From positions 62,001 through 126,000 of the forward strand of contig NZ_JAJUKH010000011.1 in the NCBI RefSeq assembly GCF_021538675.1: a stretch of 64,000 bases of DNA, read 5' to 3'. Positions within the stretch are counted from its first letter, which is position 1, and each line of letters begins with the position of its first letter. Made by a program: the position numbers and the translations under genes. The notes under the pieces are model-generated. The model was not told where the DNA came from, searched no databases, and saw only the letters and a list, made by a program, of their open reading frames with translations. The stretch comes from Paenarthrobacter sp. AR 02 (GTDB taxonomy: Bacteria > Actinomycetota > Actinomycetes > Actinomycetales > Micrococcaceae). This document shows, piece by piece, positions 44,001 through 51,648 of this stretch.

Positions 44001-44123
44001 CTTGCCGGCTCCTGTGGGGCCATTGAGCAGGAAGAGTCCTTGGGAGCTCAACTGGTCGAAGTCGATGTGTTGCGGGGTCGCAAAAGGACCGAACGCTTCG
44101 ATGTCCAGGCGGTGGATTCTCAC
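41067..44123 (-). CDS. sbcC: DNA repair exonuclease SbcCD, ATPase subunit
   Basis: An SMC/Rad50-like ATPase of 1018 residues that works with SbcD to cut hairpins and palindromes stalled at replication forks. Walker A is LNGPTGAGKTSILDAICFALYG near the N-terminus. Two long coiled coils flank the zinc-hook CAVCGSADHP near residue 525. The signature GGESFMASLSLALGLADV and Walker B LFVDEGFGSLDEQALEQ lie near the C-terminus. Overlaps sbcD by four bases (ATGA), so the pair is translationally coupled. Confidence 0.96.
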   Translation of the reverse strand: MRIHRLDIEAFGPFATPQHIDFDQLSSQGLFLLNGPTGAGKTSILDAICFALYGSVPGARQEGKRLRSDHAAPGAEPRVVCEFTARGRRFEVSRSPAWERPSARGRKGYTTQQAKTLLRERIGGTWEEKSSRNDEVGAELSDVLGMDRDQFTRVVMLPQGDFAAFLRSKAGDRLDLLQKLFGTQRFEAVEQQLAQQAAAAAKEVGENASGLQMLLDRIASEQAQLGVSGATGEDAPGDHDGPVLTAGETPQADNEDPEAWLQAVEEDVEAERKRREAAATEAETRSVRYAEEFKEGEEKSLRHARLAAALQRKIVAELAAPRALENREALAKHRRAAVLSGQLDAVGSAIRKVDAAVERVAKARGKLAAAGVATEDPTVALDKAKASHAVLQARLPDEQRMEEIAGRLAAKGTEETTHLAAAAKATFLLAQLREEASTLESRIEPLEPLAAHLADRERDAASAAELVGIVARYSTAAHELDTLNGQHLQARSASQDLRQRWLDLRELRLANAAGELAAALENGKPCAVCGSADHPQPAAAARSALSLAQDEEEARQLFEGSEKALAELAGHVSAAAQVVAGLAAQGGSLDLAEAKASLVAAEAAALEARMASTLLAELRGEHETLSKRVAQVQEEHSASVGAAAQAASSVQLLQEQYDALTAELAGLRGDFPSLRERLEALSRESALLQEAVEGDQELEGARRVMSEAATALERALPESGFASAEEARRELLSPADVVGLEQDLADFDAETAKLDELFASEELVLAGKEASIGELPMPESERAETRLRAAKAAEDARSAALAAGLAGKSVEAIRRYRAEYRSLAQAAEEPRRKARVLAGLAETVRGAGDNSYRMSLNTYVLAARLEQVAAAASERLVAMSDGRYTLQHTDAKAARGAKSGLGLEVVDEWTGQHRDTSTLSGGESFMASLSLALGLADVVHHEAGGVDIETLFVDEGFGSLDEQALEQVMDALEGLRDGGRVVGLVSHVAEMKQRITSQLQVVKGRHGSSVRIAEVVPT

Positions 44124-45298
44124 AGCTCCGCTTCCTCCAACCGAACGGCCTCAAGGGCTTCCCGCAGCGCAGTTTCTTCGGCCTCGCCTGCGGTACGGCC
44201 GCGGACATGGTCCAGGAAGCCGCAACATACTCCGAGGTCGTCCTCAGCCTCGGCAAGCCGGGTGCTGTAGCTGGTCTTGGACCGGGCTTCGGCGCCTTCG
44301 GGGTCGAATGCCAGGACCAGGGTGTCTGGAAAACGGCTGCGCAGCGTCTCCATGGCTTGGGCGGGCCGCTGGGCGTCCGTCAACGTGATGTGGCAGTACG
44401 CAGCTTCCGCCCACGCATGCTCCGCGGACCCCAGCAGGTCTTCGAGCTTTCCCCTCAACACGGCGAGTGTCCGGGGGGCCTCCCATAGGACTTCCTGGAT
44501 GTCCGGCACGCCATCGGCACCGATCTCCACCAGCCAGGCGCCTTTGTGGTGCCTGGCCTCCGAGAACGAGTAGGCCAAGGGTGAACCGGAGTAACGGACG
44601 TGGGGTGCCAGCTCCTGGCGGCCATGGAGATGACCGAGCGCGGTATACGAAAAGTCCTCGAAGAGATCCAGCGGGACGGCGCCCAGGCCGCCGATACTCA
44701 GGTCCCGCTCACTCTCCGAGGTGATACCGCCGCTGGCGAAAGTATGGGCCAGCACCACCGGATGAACAGGCCCGGAAACGCGGCGTTGTGCAACGTCGTC
44801 CTTGATGCGCTCCACCGCAGCGAGCGTGACCTCGAAGTGGGTGGCGCTGGGGGCCTCCAACCGCTCAGCCACGAGCCGCGGTTCAAGGAACGGAATGCCG
44901 TAAATGGCCACTGTCGCAGGGTTTCCTTGGCCGTCCGGACCTGCAGGCAACATGACAGGTACGTCCAGGTCCTCGATCCGGGTCCGCAAATGCACTCCCC
45001 CACGTTCCAACAACCGTGAGGCGAAGCCCAGCCTGATCGCGGAGTCGTGGTTGCCGCTGGTCAGCACAACCTTGGCCCCCGCCTGGGTAATGCGCACCAA
45101 AGCCTCATCAAGCAGCTTGACGACATCCAATCCAGGCAGCGCGCGGTCATAGACGTCACCGGCAATCAGGACAACGTCAACGGACCTGGCTTCGACGAAA
45201 GACACCAGCTGGTCCACGAAGTTGCGCTGGGCTTCAAGCATGCCAACGCCGTGGAAAGACCGGCCAAGATGCCAATCGGAAGTATGGAGTAACCGCAT
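44120..45298 (-). CDS. sbcD: DNA repair exonuclease SbcCD, nuclease subunit
   Basis: A 392-residue Mre11-like metallophosphatase. Phosphoesterase motifs appear in order: HTSDWHLGRSFHG (near residue 5), LIAGDVYDRALP, SGNHDSAIRLGFAS and, further on, VLAHTFASGG and ALGHLHGRQELA, covering the metal ligands. TAACTT (45305-45310) stands six bases before the ATG, so the sbcDC mRNA is probably leaderless. First gene of the pair. Confidence 0.96.
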   Translation of the reverse strand: MRLLHTSDWHLGRSFHGVGMLEAQRNFVDQLVSFVEARSVDVVLIAGDVYDRALPGLDVVKLLDEALVRITQAGAKVVLTSGNHDSAIRLGFASRLLERGGVHLRTRIEDLDVPVMLPAGPDGQGNPATVAIYGIPFLEPRLVAERLEAPSATHFEVTLAAVERIKDDVAQRRVSGPVHPVVLAHTFASGGITSESERDLSIGGLGAVPLDLFEDFSYTALGHLHGRQELAPHVRYSGSPLAYSFSEARHHKGAWLVEIGADGVPDIQEVLWEAPRTLAVLRGKLEDLLGSAEHAWAEAAYCHITLTDAQRPAQAMETLRSRFPDTLVLAFDPEGAEARSKTSYSTRLAEAEDDLGVCCGFLDHVRGRTAGEAEETALREALEAVRLEEAEL

Positions 45299-45369
45299 AT
45301 TCTCAAGTTATCCGGGAGCACCGACATTAAAGCGGAGGCGAGCCGACCGCCGTCGATCCTGTCCGGCCG

Positions 45370-46311
45370 CTAGCCTTTCTTGCCCTCGAAAAAGTCGCGT
45401 GCGTCATCGTCGGCGACGGGAGCAGCCGGAGCCGGACGGGCCGGTGTGCTGCCTTCATCCTCGCTGCCCTTCGCATCACGGGTCACTGCAACGTCCTCGG
45501 TGGGGTCGGCCTCAGCGTCGAAGGAATCGTTGACCCCGCCATCCGCCAGCACGGAGCTTGCCTCGGCACCCCGGTTGCCGGCAGAGAAACCCTGGAAGCC
45601 CCTGAATGCCAGACCTGCGAGCGCGGCACCCATCAAGGGAGCCACCCAGAAGAGCCACAAACCATCCAAGGCCCAGGACGGGCTGAAGAACGCCTGCCCC
45701 GTGGCGCGTGCAGGGTTGAACGGAAGGTTGCCCAGGACCTGTCCGAACTGGAGCAGGACCGCAGTGGCAAGGCCTACTGCGAAAGGTGCCACTGCAGGCA
45801 GTGCGCGGCGGCCCGAAGTAGCGCCAAGGAACACGGCGACCAGCAGTGCCGAACCGATAACCTCTACAAGCAGGACCCCGGCCATCTGGGTTTGTGCAGC
45901 GGCGTGTTCGCCATAACCGGCAGCCACAGAGCCGAAGGCTCCACGGGCGTCCGTCAGCACGGGAACTGTCAGCACCACGCAGTATGCAAGGGCGGCACCC
46001 ACGACGCTGCCAATCACCTGGGCCACGATGTATGCGATCGCGGCCACGGCGCGGATGCGGCCCGCAATCAGATTGCCCAAGGTGATCACCGGGTTGAAGT
46101 GGCCGCCGGAAACGTATCCGAAAGCCAGCATCGCCACGGTAACCGTCAGGCCGGTTGCCAGTGCTGCAGGCAGCGGGGCACCGGAAGGGTTGGAGAAAAT
46201 CGAGACACCGACCGCAACCAGCACGACGAACATGGAGCCCAAAGCTTCAGCCGACAGCCTGGCGATGAGTCCCGGCTGGGGATCGGAGGTGGCGTGCACA
46301 GGAGAGGTCAT
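45370..46311 (-). CDS. Aquaporin/glycerol-channel (MIP) family protein
   Basis: A 313-residue channel with six helices. The two pore loops are GGHFNPVITLGN (NPV in place of the first NPA) and FNPARATGQAFF (normal NPA). After the last helix (about residue 225) comes an 85-residue hydrophilic Glu/Asp/Pro-rich tail. The start at ATG 46311 (MTSPVHATSDPQPG) is preferred; the frame continues to 46761 but that part is Arg-rich and not protein-like. Water, glycerol or another small neutral solute may pass; the altered motif and tail make selectivity uncertain. Confidence 0.88.
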   Translation of the reverse strand: MTSPVHATSDPQPGLIARLSAEALGSMFVVLVAVGVSIFSNPSGAPLPAALATGLTVTVAMLAFGYVSGGHFNPVITLGNLIAGRIRAVAAIAYIVAQVIGSVVGAALAYCVVLTVPVLTDARGAFGSVAAGYGEHAAAQTQMAGVLLVEVIGSALLVAVFLGATSGRRALPAVAPFAVGLATAVLLQFGQVLGNLPFNPARATGQAFFSPSWALDGLWLFWVAPLMGAALAGLAFRGFQGFSAGNRGAEASSVLADGGVNDSFDAEADPTEDVAVTRDAKGSEDEGSTPARPAPAAPVADDDARDFFEGKKG

Positions 46312-46463
46312 GAAGAAGTTGTCCTTACGGTTGGTGCGCAGGCCGGTATGGCCTGCCGCGGATCGCGCTGCACGGTGGCGTGCCCATGGTTCGCCGGAAC
46401 GTCCGGAGTCCTTGAGCATTTTGCCAGCCGAATCTGGGCAGTTGCTGAATCCCGCCTCCGAGC

Positions 46464-46814
46464 TTATCCGCCCAGGGCTATCGCTGCGATGGCGGTGCCC
46501 CCAAGGCCCATCACCGCAAGCGTACTGACCAGGACCAACCGGGCCGATGCTGCGTGGCTGCCGACCTGGAGCTGGCGTGAGCGGACCCACACCACGGCGG
46601 CGAGCACTACCGTGGCCGCTGCGGCCATAAGAGCGCAAAGCCCCTGGTAGTCCAGCCCTGGCACGCCGGGGACGACGTTGCCGGCGGCAGGCTCCGATGT
46701 CAGCCAGCTTCGCCAGATGAAAAGGTCCACCACCACCAGCGAAATCAGTGTGCGTCGCCATGCCAAGGTGGTTCGTTCGGGTTGCAGGCCAGGATCCCGG
46801 GCTTCCACGCTCAC
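46464..46814 (-). CDS. DUF202 family small membrane protein
   Basis: A 116-residue protein with DUF202 signature GLQPERTTLAWRRTLISLVV and three membrane helices (about 25-42, 57-78, 92-114). GTG 46814 has AGGACGG upstream. It lies 28 bases after a second, different DUF202 gene on the same strand, so the two are probably one unit. DUF202 proteins are of unknown function, possibly in respiratory or stress membranes. Confidence 0.88.
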   Translation of the reverse strand: MSVEARDPGLQPERTTLAWRRTLISLVVVDLFIWRSWLTSEPAAGNVVPGVPGLDYQGLCALMAAAATVVLAAVVWVRSRQLQVGSHAASARLVLVSTLAVMGLGGTAIAAIALGG

Positions 46815-46842
46815 GGTTCCGTCCTGTTCAATGCGACCATAC

Positions 46843-47244
46843 TCAACGCGCCACGAGGATCAACACGGCGAAGGCGAAGGCAGCCACGGCCACCACGATG
46901 GTCATGACCAACATCACCCGGGAGAAAGGAAGGGCCCGGTCATTACGCATCGCGGCTTCCATCTGACCCCAGCGACGGTACGACAAGGCGGCCAGCCCGG
47001 CCCCGACGAGCGCCAACAGTACACACAGAACCAAGCGCACCGGTGTTGGCGCGATATTGGGGGCCAGTTGGTCAACCGCCACCGCACCCGCGAGCAACGC
47101 CAGGGATGTGCGGATCCATGCCAGGAAGGTACGTTCGTTGGCCAGCGAAAACCTGTAGTCAGGTGTCTTGCCCGTCCGTCGCCAAGCAGGTTCACGCACG
47201 TTGTCTCTCCAGGGTTTCATCGGTGCCGGCAGCTTCCCCACCAT
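46843..47244 (-). CDS. DUF202 (YidH-like) membrane protein
   Basis: A 133-residue protein with YidH-like DUF202 pattern: FSLANERTFLAWIRTSLALLAGAVAV, then two more helices. ATG 47220 (MKPWRDN) is an alternative start 24 bases in; no good ribosome site favours either. It is divergent from the ADP-ribosylglycohydrolase gene and upstream of its DUF202 sibling. The pair may form a heteromeric membrane complex, but this is inference. Confidence 0.87.
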   Translation of the reverse strand: MVGKLPAPMKPWRDNVREPAWRRTGKTPDYRFSLANERTFLAWIRTSLALLAGAVAVDQLAPNIAPTPVRLVLCVLLALVGAGLAALSYRRWGQMEAAMRNDRALPFSRVMLVMTIVVAVAAFAFAVLILVAR

Positions 47245-47280
47245 ATCAGCGGGGGCCTGCGGGCACGGTAAGTTACTGGC

Positions 47281-48351
47281 ATGAGTGTTGACGCTTCCTC
47301 CCCCGCCGTTCCGTCCTTCGAATCCCGGGTTTACGGGTCACTTTTGGGAGGGGCGCTGGGTGATTCCCTGGGCTACGAGGTGGAGTTCGATTCCCTTGCC
47401 GCCATTCGCGCACGGTTCGGGCCCGCCGGCCTGACCTCGTTTGCCCAGCTCGACGGCGGCAGCCACTTTTCGGACGACACCCAGATGACGCTGTATACGG
47501 TTGACGGGCTCGTAGAAGCCCTCGAATGGGCGAACGACGGTGTAGCTGCGGACGAGATCGCCTGTCTCTGGCTCGCCTACCTGCGTTGGCTTGCGACCCA
47601 GGATGTCGCCGTTTCGTCCTCCGCTCCAGCGCCGCAGCCCCGGTGGATTGACTCCCAGGACGTGCTGAAGCATCGCCGCGCGCCCGGCAACGCCTGCCTC
47701 AGCGGCTTGGCGACCGGCGACATGGGAACAGTAGCCCGGCCCGTCAACCCGGACTCCAAAGGATGCGGCACAGTGATGCGCTCAGCCCCGTTCGGGCTCA
47801 TCCCCCACATCTCCCGTGAAGCGGTCTACAAGCTCAGCTCCGACGCCGCCTCGTTGACCCATGGACACCCCTCGGCACGGCTCAGTGCGGCCGCCTTCAG
47901 CCTGCTGATCCACAACATCGTGGCAGGCAGCGACATCCATACTGCCGCCGTCGACGCCCTTGAGTACGTCAGCGCCGTTCCCACCAAGGCACCCGAGCTC
48001 GGTGAAAGGCTTAACGCGGCCCTGCGACTGTCCGCGGAATCCACCACGCTCGGCCCGGAAGAACTGACCGCGGCACTCGGTGAGGGATGGGTGGCTGAGG
48101 AAGCACTCGCCGTCGGGCTGTACGCCGTCCTGTCCACGGGTGGCAGTGAACCGGCAGAACATTTCCGCAACGCAATCGCCGTCGCCATCAATCACAGCGG
48201 CGACAGTGACTCAACCGGGTCGATCGCGGGCAATATCCTCGGCGCATACTACGGCGAGAAGTGCCTTCCCGCGGATTGGCTGGAGGCTTTGGAAGCACCG
48301 GAGGTCATCCGCGGAATGGCCGACCGTCTCCTGGCCGTCACCACCGGCTGA
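47281..48351 (+). CDS. ADP-ribosylglycohydrolase family protein
   Basis: A 356-residue DraG/ARH-type hydrolase that removes ADP-ribose from proteins or small molecules. SRVYGSLLGGALGDSLG opens the fold; the metal site is seen in HFSDDTQMTLYTVDGL and INHSGDSDSTGSIAGNILGA. TAAGTT (47269-47274) lies six bases before the ATG, a leaderless pattern. No dinitrogenase or ADP-ribosyltransferase gene is adjacent, so its target is unknown. Confidence 0.93.
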   Translation: MSVDASSPAVPSFESRVYGSLLGGALGDSLGYEVEFDSLAAIRARFGPAGLTSFAQLDGGSHFSDDTQMTLYTVDGLVEALEWANDGVAADEIACLWLAYLRWLATQDVAVSSSAPAPQPRWIDSQDVLKHRRAPGNACLSGLATGDMGTVARPVNPDSKGCGTVMRSAPFGLIPHISREAVYKLSSDAASLTHGHPSARLSAAAFSLLIHNIVAGSDIHTAAVDALEYVSAVPTKAPELGERLNAALRLSAESTTLGPEELTAALGEGWVAEEALAVGLYAVLSTGGSEPAEHFRNAIAVAINHSGDSDSTGSIAGNILGAYYGEKCLPADWLEALEAPEVIRGMADRLLAVTTG

Positions 48352-48360
48352 AGGCCGGGG

Positions 48361-48912
48361 CTAGGTTCTGCGAAGCGTGATGTTGTTGCAGGCCTCGCAC
48401 ACGTCCTCCGGAATGAGGCCACGGCGCTGCAGGAAACCGAAGATTGCACACCCCAGGCAGAAACCGGCGAATGCCTCCAGCGAGGCCGCAACGATCAGCA
48501 GAGCAAGCAGAATCCATGCAGCCGGCTGGAAGCCAGTGAAGAACAGCACGACGGCGGCACTGGTCAAGGCGGCCCCGATGCCTTGGGCGAACCTCTTGGG
48601 AGGACCGGCAACCAGCTTGGCATGACCAATCCGCGGAGCCAGGACCTTGACGGACAACAGGGCCAACGGGGAAATCCGCGGACCAAAAAGCACGCGGAGC
48701 CAGAAACCTGCGGCGAGGGCAACCAACCCCCAGCCCCAGCCGGTCACCAAAGTCACGACAGCGAGCACCACAACAAGCCCAGCCGTAATCCGGGCGGCGT
48801 ACTCGTTGACGGGATTGGGAAAGGCAAACACGGCACGCCAATCAATTCGGCCGGCAACGGAAGTGTCCGCTGCTTGGCGGGCCGGCGCTTGGGCAAAGCT
48901 TGGTTTGGTCAT
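48361..48912 (-). CDS. DUF4395 membrane protein
   Basis: A 183-residue integral membrane protein of the DUF4395 type, common in actinobacteria. The family core FPNPVNEYAARITAGLVVVL, then FGPRISPLALLSVKVLAP, and FAGFCLGCAIFGFLQRRGL with two cysteines three residues apart is clear. Four helices are predicted. Members often occur with thioredoxin or sulfurtransferase genes, suggesting thiol chemistry, but none is adjacent here. TAGCCT (48919-48924) lies six bases before the ATG. Confidence 0.88.
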   Translation of the reverse strand: MTKPSFAQAPARQAADTSVAGRIDWRAVFAFPNPVNEYAARITAGLVVVLAVVTLVTGWGWGLVALAAGFWLRVLFGPRISPLALLSVKVLAPRIGHAKLVAGPPKRFAQGIGAALTSAAVVLFFTGFQPAAWILLALLIVAASLEAFAGFCLGCAIFGFLQRRGLIPEDVCEACNNITLRRT

Positions 48913-48978
48913 GACCCAAGGCTAGGAGCGCTGCCGGAGCGGCGGGAAGCAATGTTGCGCAGTGTGACCGTTTGGCGG

Positions 48979-49989
48979 TCAGGCTCCGCCCACCATCTGC
49001 AGGAACTCGCCCTCGGAGACTACCTCGATCTGTTGGCCCTTGGCGTGGAGTTCAAGGACCCGCTTTGCCTTGCCCGTGAGCCGGCCGGCGCGGAGGTCCC
49101 CGGCAACGAAACCGTCTCCGACAATGAGCACCGTGGTCCGAGCAGTCACACGGCTTTCGGGGCGGGCCCCCATGTCTGCGGCCCGGGACTTGGCTTCCGG
49201 CCGTGTAATGGCAAGATCACCGGTGAAAACCACTGTTTGGCCGAAAAGGGGGTGTCCCGGCTCGGCCGCGGGGTTGGGCAGCGGGTTGGGACCCTCCTCC
49301 GGCCATGCCGACCAGCCGCTTGGACCGCCCAGGGCCCCTTCCAGAGCACGTTCCAGGGAACTGCCGTTCTTGGCGGCCAACGCCGAGACTGTGGCTTTTG
49401 ATAAGCCCAACGCGGGATCGAAAGCCGGTTGATGGGGCAGGTTCAGGCCCAGGGAAAGATAGAGTTCGGCGATACTGTTGGCATTGTTGCGCCGGGCAAT
49501 GTCCACCAGGATGCCGGCGCACGCGCGGGCGTCCTCGGCTGCGTCGTGGTGGTTTACCAGGGGGACCCCGGCTTCCTCTGCCGCGTACGGCAGGGAATTG
49601 GACACCAGGGAATAGCATCGACGCGACAGCATGACGGTGCAGACGTAGTGGTAGGCGGGCCCGGGCAGCCCGGAGACCTCCAAGCCCGAGCGGATCACAC
49701 CGAGGTCAAAGGCCGCGTTGTGGGCGGCAAGTACGTCCCCACCGATGAATGCCCCAATTTCGGGAAAGAGGTCCCCGAACCGTGGGCGCCCGGCGACGTC
49801 TTCAGCACGGATACCGTGGATCCGCGTGTTGTGGAACTCGAAATGATCGTGGTTCTCCGGAGGGCGCATCAGCCATGAGGCTTCTTCCACCACAACTCCG
49901 TTGCGGACCTTACTGAGTCCAACTGAACACGGGGAGCCCCTGAAGCCGTTGGCTGTTTCAAAGTCGATCGCCGTAAAGTCCAATGCCAC
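48979..49989 (-). CDS. DnaQ-like 3'-5' exonuclease with C-terminal BRCT domain
   Basis: A 336-residue fusion. Residues 1-170 are a DEDDh exonuclease: DFTAIDFETANGF (first acids), LAAHNAAFDLGVIRSGL (second) and HHDAAEDARACAGILVDI (His and last acid). A flexible spacer follows; residues about 250-325 form a BRCT domain as in NAD-dependent ligase (GQTVVFTGDLAITRPEA, TVLIVGDGF, KAKRVLELHAKGQQIEVV). GTG 49989 lies six bases after TAATCT (49996-50001). It probably repairs or proofreads DNA ends and docks through BRCT. Confidence 0.92.
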   Translation of the reverse strand: MALDFTAIDFETANGFRGSPCSVGLSKVRNGVVVEEASWLMRPPENHDHFEFHNTRIHGIRAEDVAGRPRFGDLFPEIGAFIGGDVLAAHNAAFDLGVIRSGLEVSGLPGPAYHYVCTVMLSRRCYSLVSNSLPYAAEEAGVPLVNHHDAAEDARACAGILVDIARRNNANSIAELYLSLGLNLPHQPAFDPALGLSKATVSALAAKNGSSLERALEGALGGPSGWSAWPEEGPNPLPNPAAEPGHPLFGQTVVFTGDLAITRPEAKSRAADMGARPESRVTARTTVLIVGDGFVAGDLRAGRLTGKAKRVLELHAKGQQIEVVSEGEFLQMVGGA

Positions 49990-50016
49990 TGGTCAAGATT
50001 ACAGCGGGAAAAGTCC

Positions 50017-50100
50017 GCCCCCGCCGATTTGGGCGGCGGGGCGGCCATTGCATGGGTGATTGTGGTGACATGCAGCCGTTCCTGCCTACGGAAATTTCCG
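50017..50100. promoter_or_regulatory. Divergent intergenic region with GC hairpin and CGGAAATTTCCG palindrome
   Basis: Between the exonuclease and the dedA-like gene lie a near-perfect GC-rich inverted repeat (50017-50046) and a perfect 12-bp palindrome, CGGAAATTTCCG (50089-50100). The palindrome ends 16 bases before the TAGGCT -10 box (50116-50121), covering the -35 position, so it could be an operator. Confidence 0.4.
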
Positions 50101-50127
50101 CGGACTGGCTTCAAGTAGGCTTAATGG

Positions 50128-50904
50128 GTGATCTTTTCTGCGATAAGCGATATGGCCGTATCCACTTTCGGGGGCGCGGGCCCAGTGCAGCCGGCCATGG
50201 CGTCGTTCCTGCCGGACTGGTTGAACCCCGACGTCTTCCTGCGCGATTCACCGCTGGGACCCTGGGTGGTTCTGCTGGTCTGCGCCATCGTCTTCGCCGA
50301 GACCGGGTTGCTGGTGGGCTTCTTCCTGCCCGGCGACTCCATGCTCTTCACAGCCGGGTTGCTGGTGTCCACAGGCGCCATTGAGTTCAACCTGTGGGGC
50401 ATGTGTGGCCTGATCATCGTCGCGGCCATCCTGGGTAACCAGACCGGCTACCTCATCGGAGCGAAAGCCGGCCCCGCGATCTTCAACAAGCCCGATTCCA
50501 GGCTGTTCAAGAGGGAAAACGTCGAAAGCGCCCACGCATTCTTCGAGAAGCACGGCGGCAAGGCGTTGATCCTGGCCAGGTTCGTGCCGATTATCCGCAC
50601 CTTCGTGCCGGTCATCGTGGGCGTGGCCCAGATGGACAAGCGCAAGTTCTTCCTCTTCAACGTCATTGGCGCCGTCCTGTGGGGTGGCGGAGTTACCCTG
50701 CTCGGTGCATGGCTTGGCCAGTTCGAGTGGGTCGGCAAGAACATCGACATTATCTTCATAGTCATCGTCCTGATCTCCGTGATTCCGATCCTGATCGAGG
50801 TGGGCCGCGGATTCGTCGCCAAACGCAAGGCGGCCGCCCAGGGTACCGATCCGGTGGAGGAATTCATCGACGAGCACGACGGCGGCAAGACCGGCGAGCT
50901 GTAA
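50128..50904 (+). CDS. DedA-family membrane protein
   Basis: A 258-residue member of the DedA/VTT-fold family, lipid scramblases or flippases important for envelope homeostasis. VLLVCAIVFAETGLLVGFFLPGDSMLF opens the domain; FEKHGGKALILARFVPIIRTFVPVIVGVAQM, with the conserved arginines, is diagnostic; a last helix near residues 205-225 follows. GTG 50128 lies six bases after TAGGCT (50116-50121). An extended basic tail ends the protein. A bidirectional terminator follows. Confidence 0.93.
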   Translation: MIFSAISDMAVSTFGGAGPVQPAMASFLPDWLNPDVFLRDSPLGPWVVLLVCAIVFAETGLLVGFFLPGDSMLFTAGLLVSTGAIEFNLWGMCGLIIVAAILGNQTGYLIGAKAGPAIFNKPDSRLFKRENVESAHAFFEKHGGKALILARFVPIIRTFVPVIVGVAQMDKRKFFLFNVIGAVLWGGGVTLLGAWLGQFEWVGKNIDIIFIVIVLISVIPILIEVGRGFVAKRKAAAQGTDPVEEFIDEHDGGKTGEL

Positions 50905-50933
50905 GGCCGCCCGGCGTTCCGCTCAAGCAAGCA

Positions 50934-50976
50934 AAAAACGAATGGCACCCCGCCGCGCGGGGTGCCATTCGTTTTC
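50934..50976. terminator. Bidirectional terminator between dedA-like and rdgB genes
   Basis: A perfect 17-bp stem, AACGAATGGCACCCCGC (50937-50953) and its complement (50957-50973), loop CGC, flanked by A and T runs. The genes are convergent. Confidence 0.93.
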
Positions 50977-50988
50977 GTGTGTACAGGC

Positions 50989-51648
50989 TTACTTCAGTTG
51001 CGGCTCCGACAATGCGTCCACGATGGCAGGCAGCAATGCCCGGAACGCCTGGCCCCGGTGGCTGATGGCGTTCTTTTCCTCGGAGCTGAGTTCGGCGCAG
51101 CTGCGGTCCATTCCGGCGGGTTGCAGCACGGGGTCGTAACCGAATCCGCCCTGGCCCCGGGGTTCCCGCAGCAGCGTGCCCTCAAGCTGGCCGTACTCCA
51201 CGGTTTCGTGGTCGATTCCCTCCGCGCCGGGTACCGCCAACGCAGCAGCGCAGACAAAGGCCGCACCACGGAAGGAATCGGGAACGTCCGAGAGCTGCGC
51301 CAACAACAGGTTCAGGTTGGCAATGTCATCGCCGTGCCGCCCGGACCAGCGTGCAGAGAAGATCCCGGGGGCGCCGCCCAGTACGTCCACTGCCAGGCCG
51401 GAATCATCGGCAATGGCCACCAGGCCGGTCGCTTCCGCCACCGCGCGGGCCTTCAACAGGGAGTTCTCCGCAAAGGTGACACCTGTTTCGGCGACGTCCG
51501 GGGCACCCGCCGCAGCGGCGTCCACCACCTGGGTGTCGACGTCGAGCCCTGGCACCTGGCCCCGAAGGAGTTCGCGCAGTTCCTTCAGTTTGCCCTTGTT
51601 GTGGGTGGCCAGCACCAGCCGGGGTCCGCCTGGCTCTACGGCGCTCAC
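50989..51648 (-). CDS. rdgB: XTP/dITP diphosphatase (RdgB/HAM1)
   Basis: Removes non-canonical purine nucleotides (ITP, dITP, XTP) from the pool. A 219-residue protein with the family features LVLATHNKGKLKELREL, TFAENSLLKARAVAEATGLVAIADDSGLAVD and GGFGYDPVLQPAG. It overlaps the end of rph by four bases (GTGA). The rph-rdgB pair is common in actinobacteria and may be coupled to RNA processing and nucleotide recycling. Confidence 0.96.
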   Translation of the reverse strand: MSAVEPGGPRLVLATHNKGKLKELRELLRGQVPGLDVDTQVVDAAAAGAPDVAETGVTFAENSLLKARAVAEATGLVAIADDSGLAVDVLGGAPGIFSARWSGRHGDDIANLNLLLAQLSDVPDSFRGAAFVCAAALAVPGAEGIDHETVEYGQLEGTLLREPRGQGGFGYDPVLQPAGMDRSCAELSSEEKNAISHRGQAFRALLPAIVDALSEPQLK

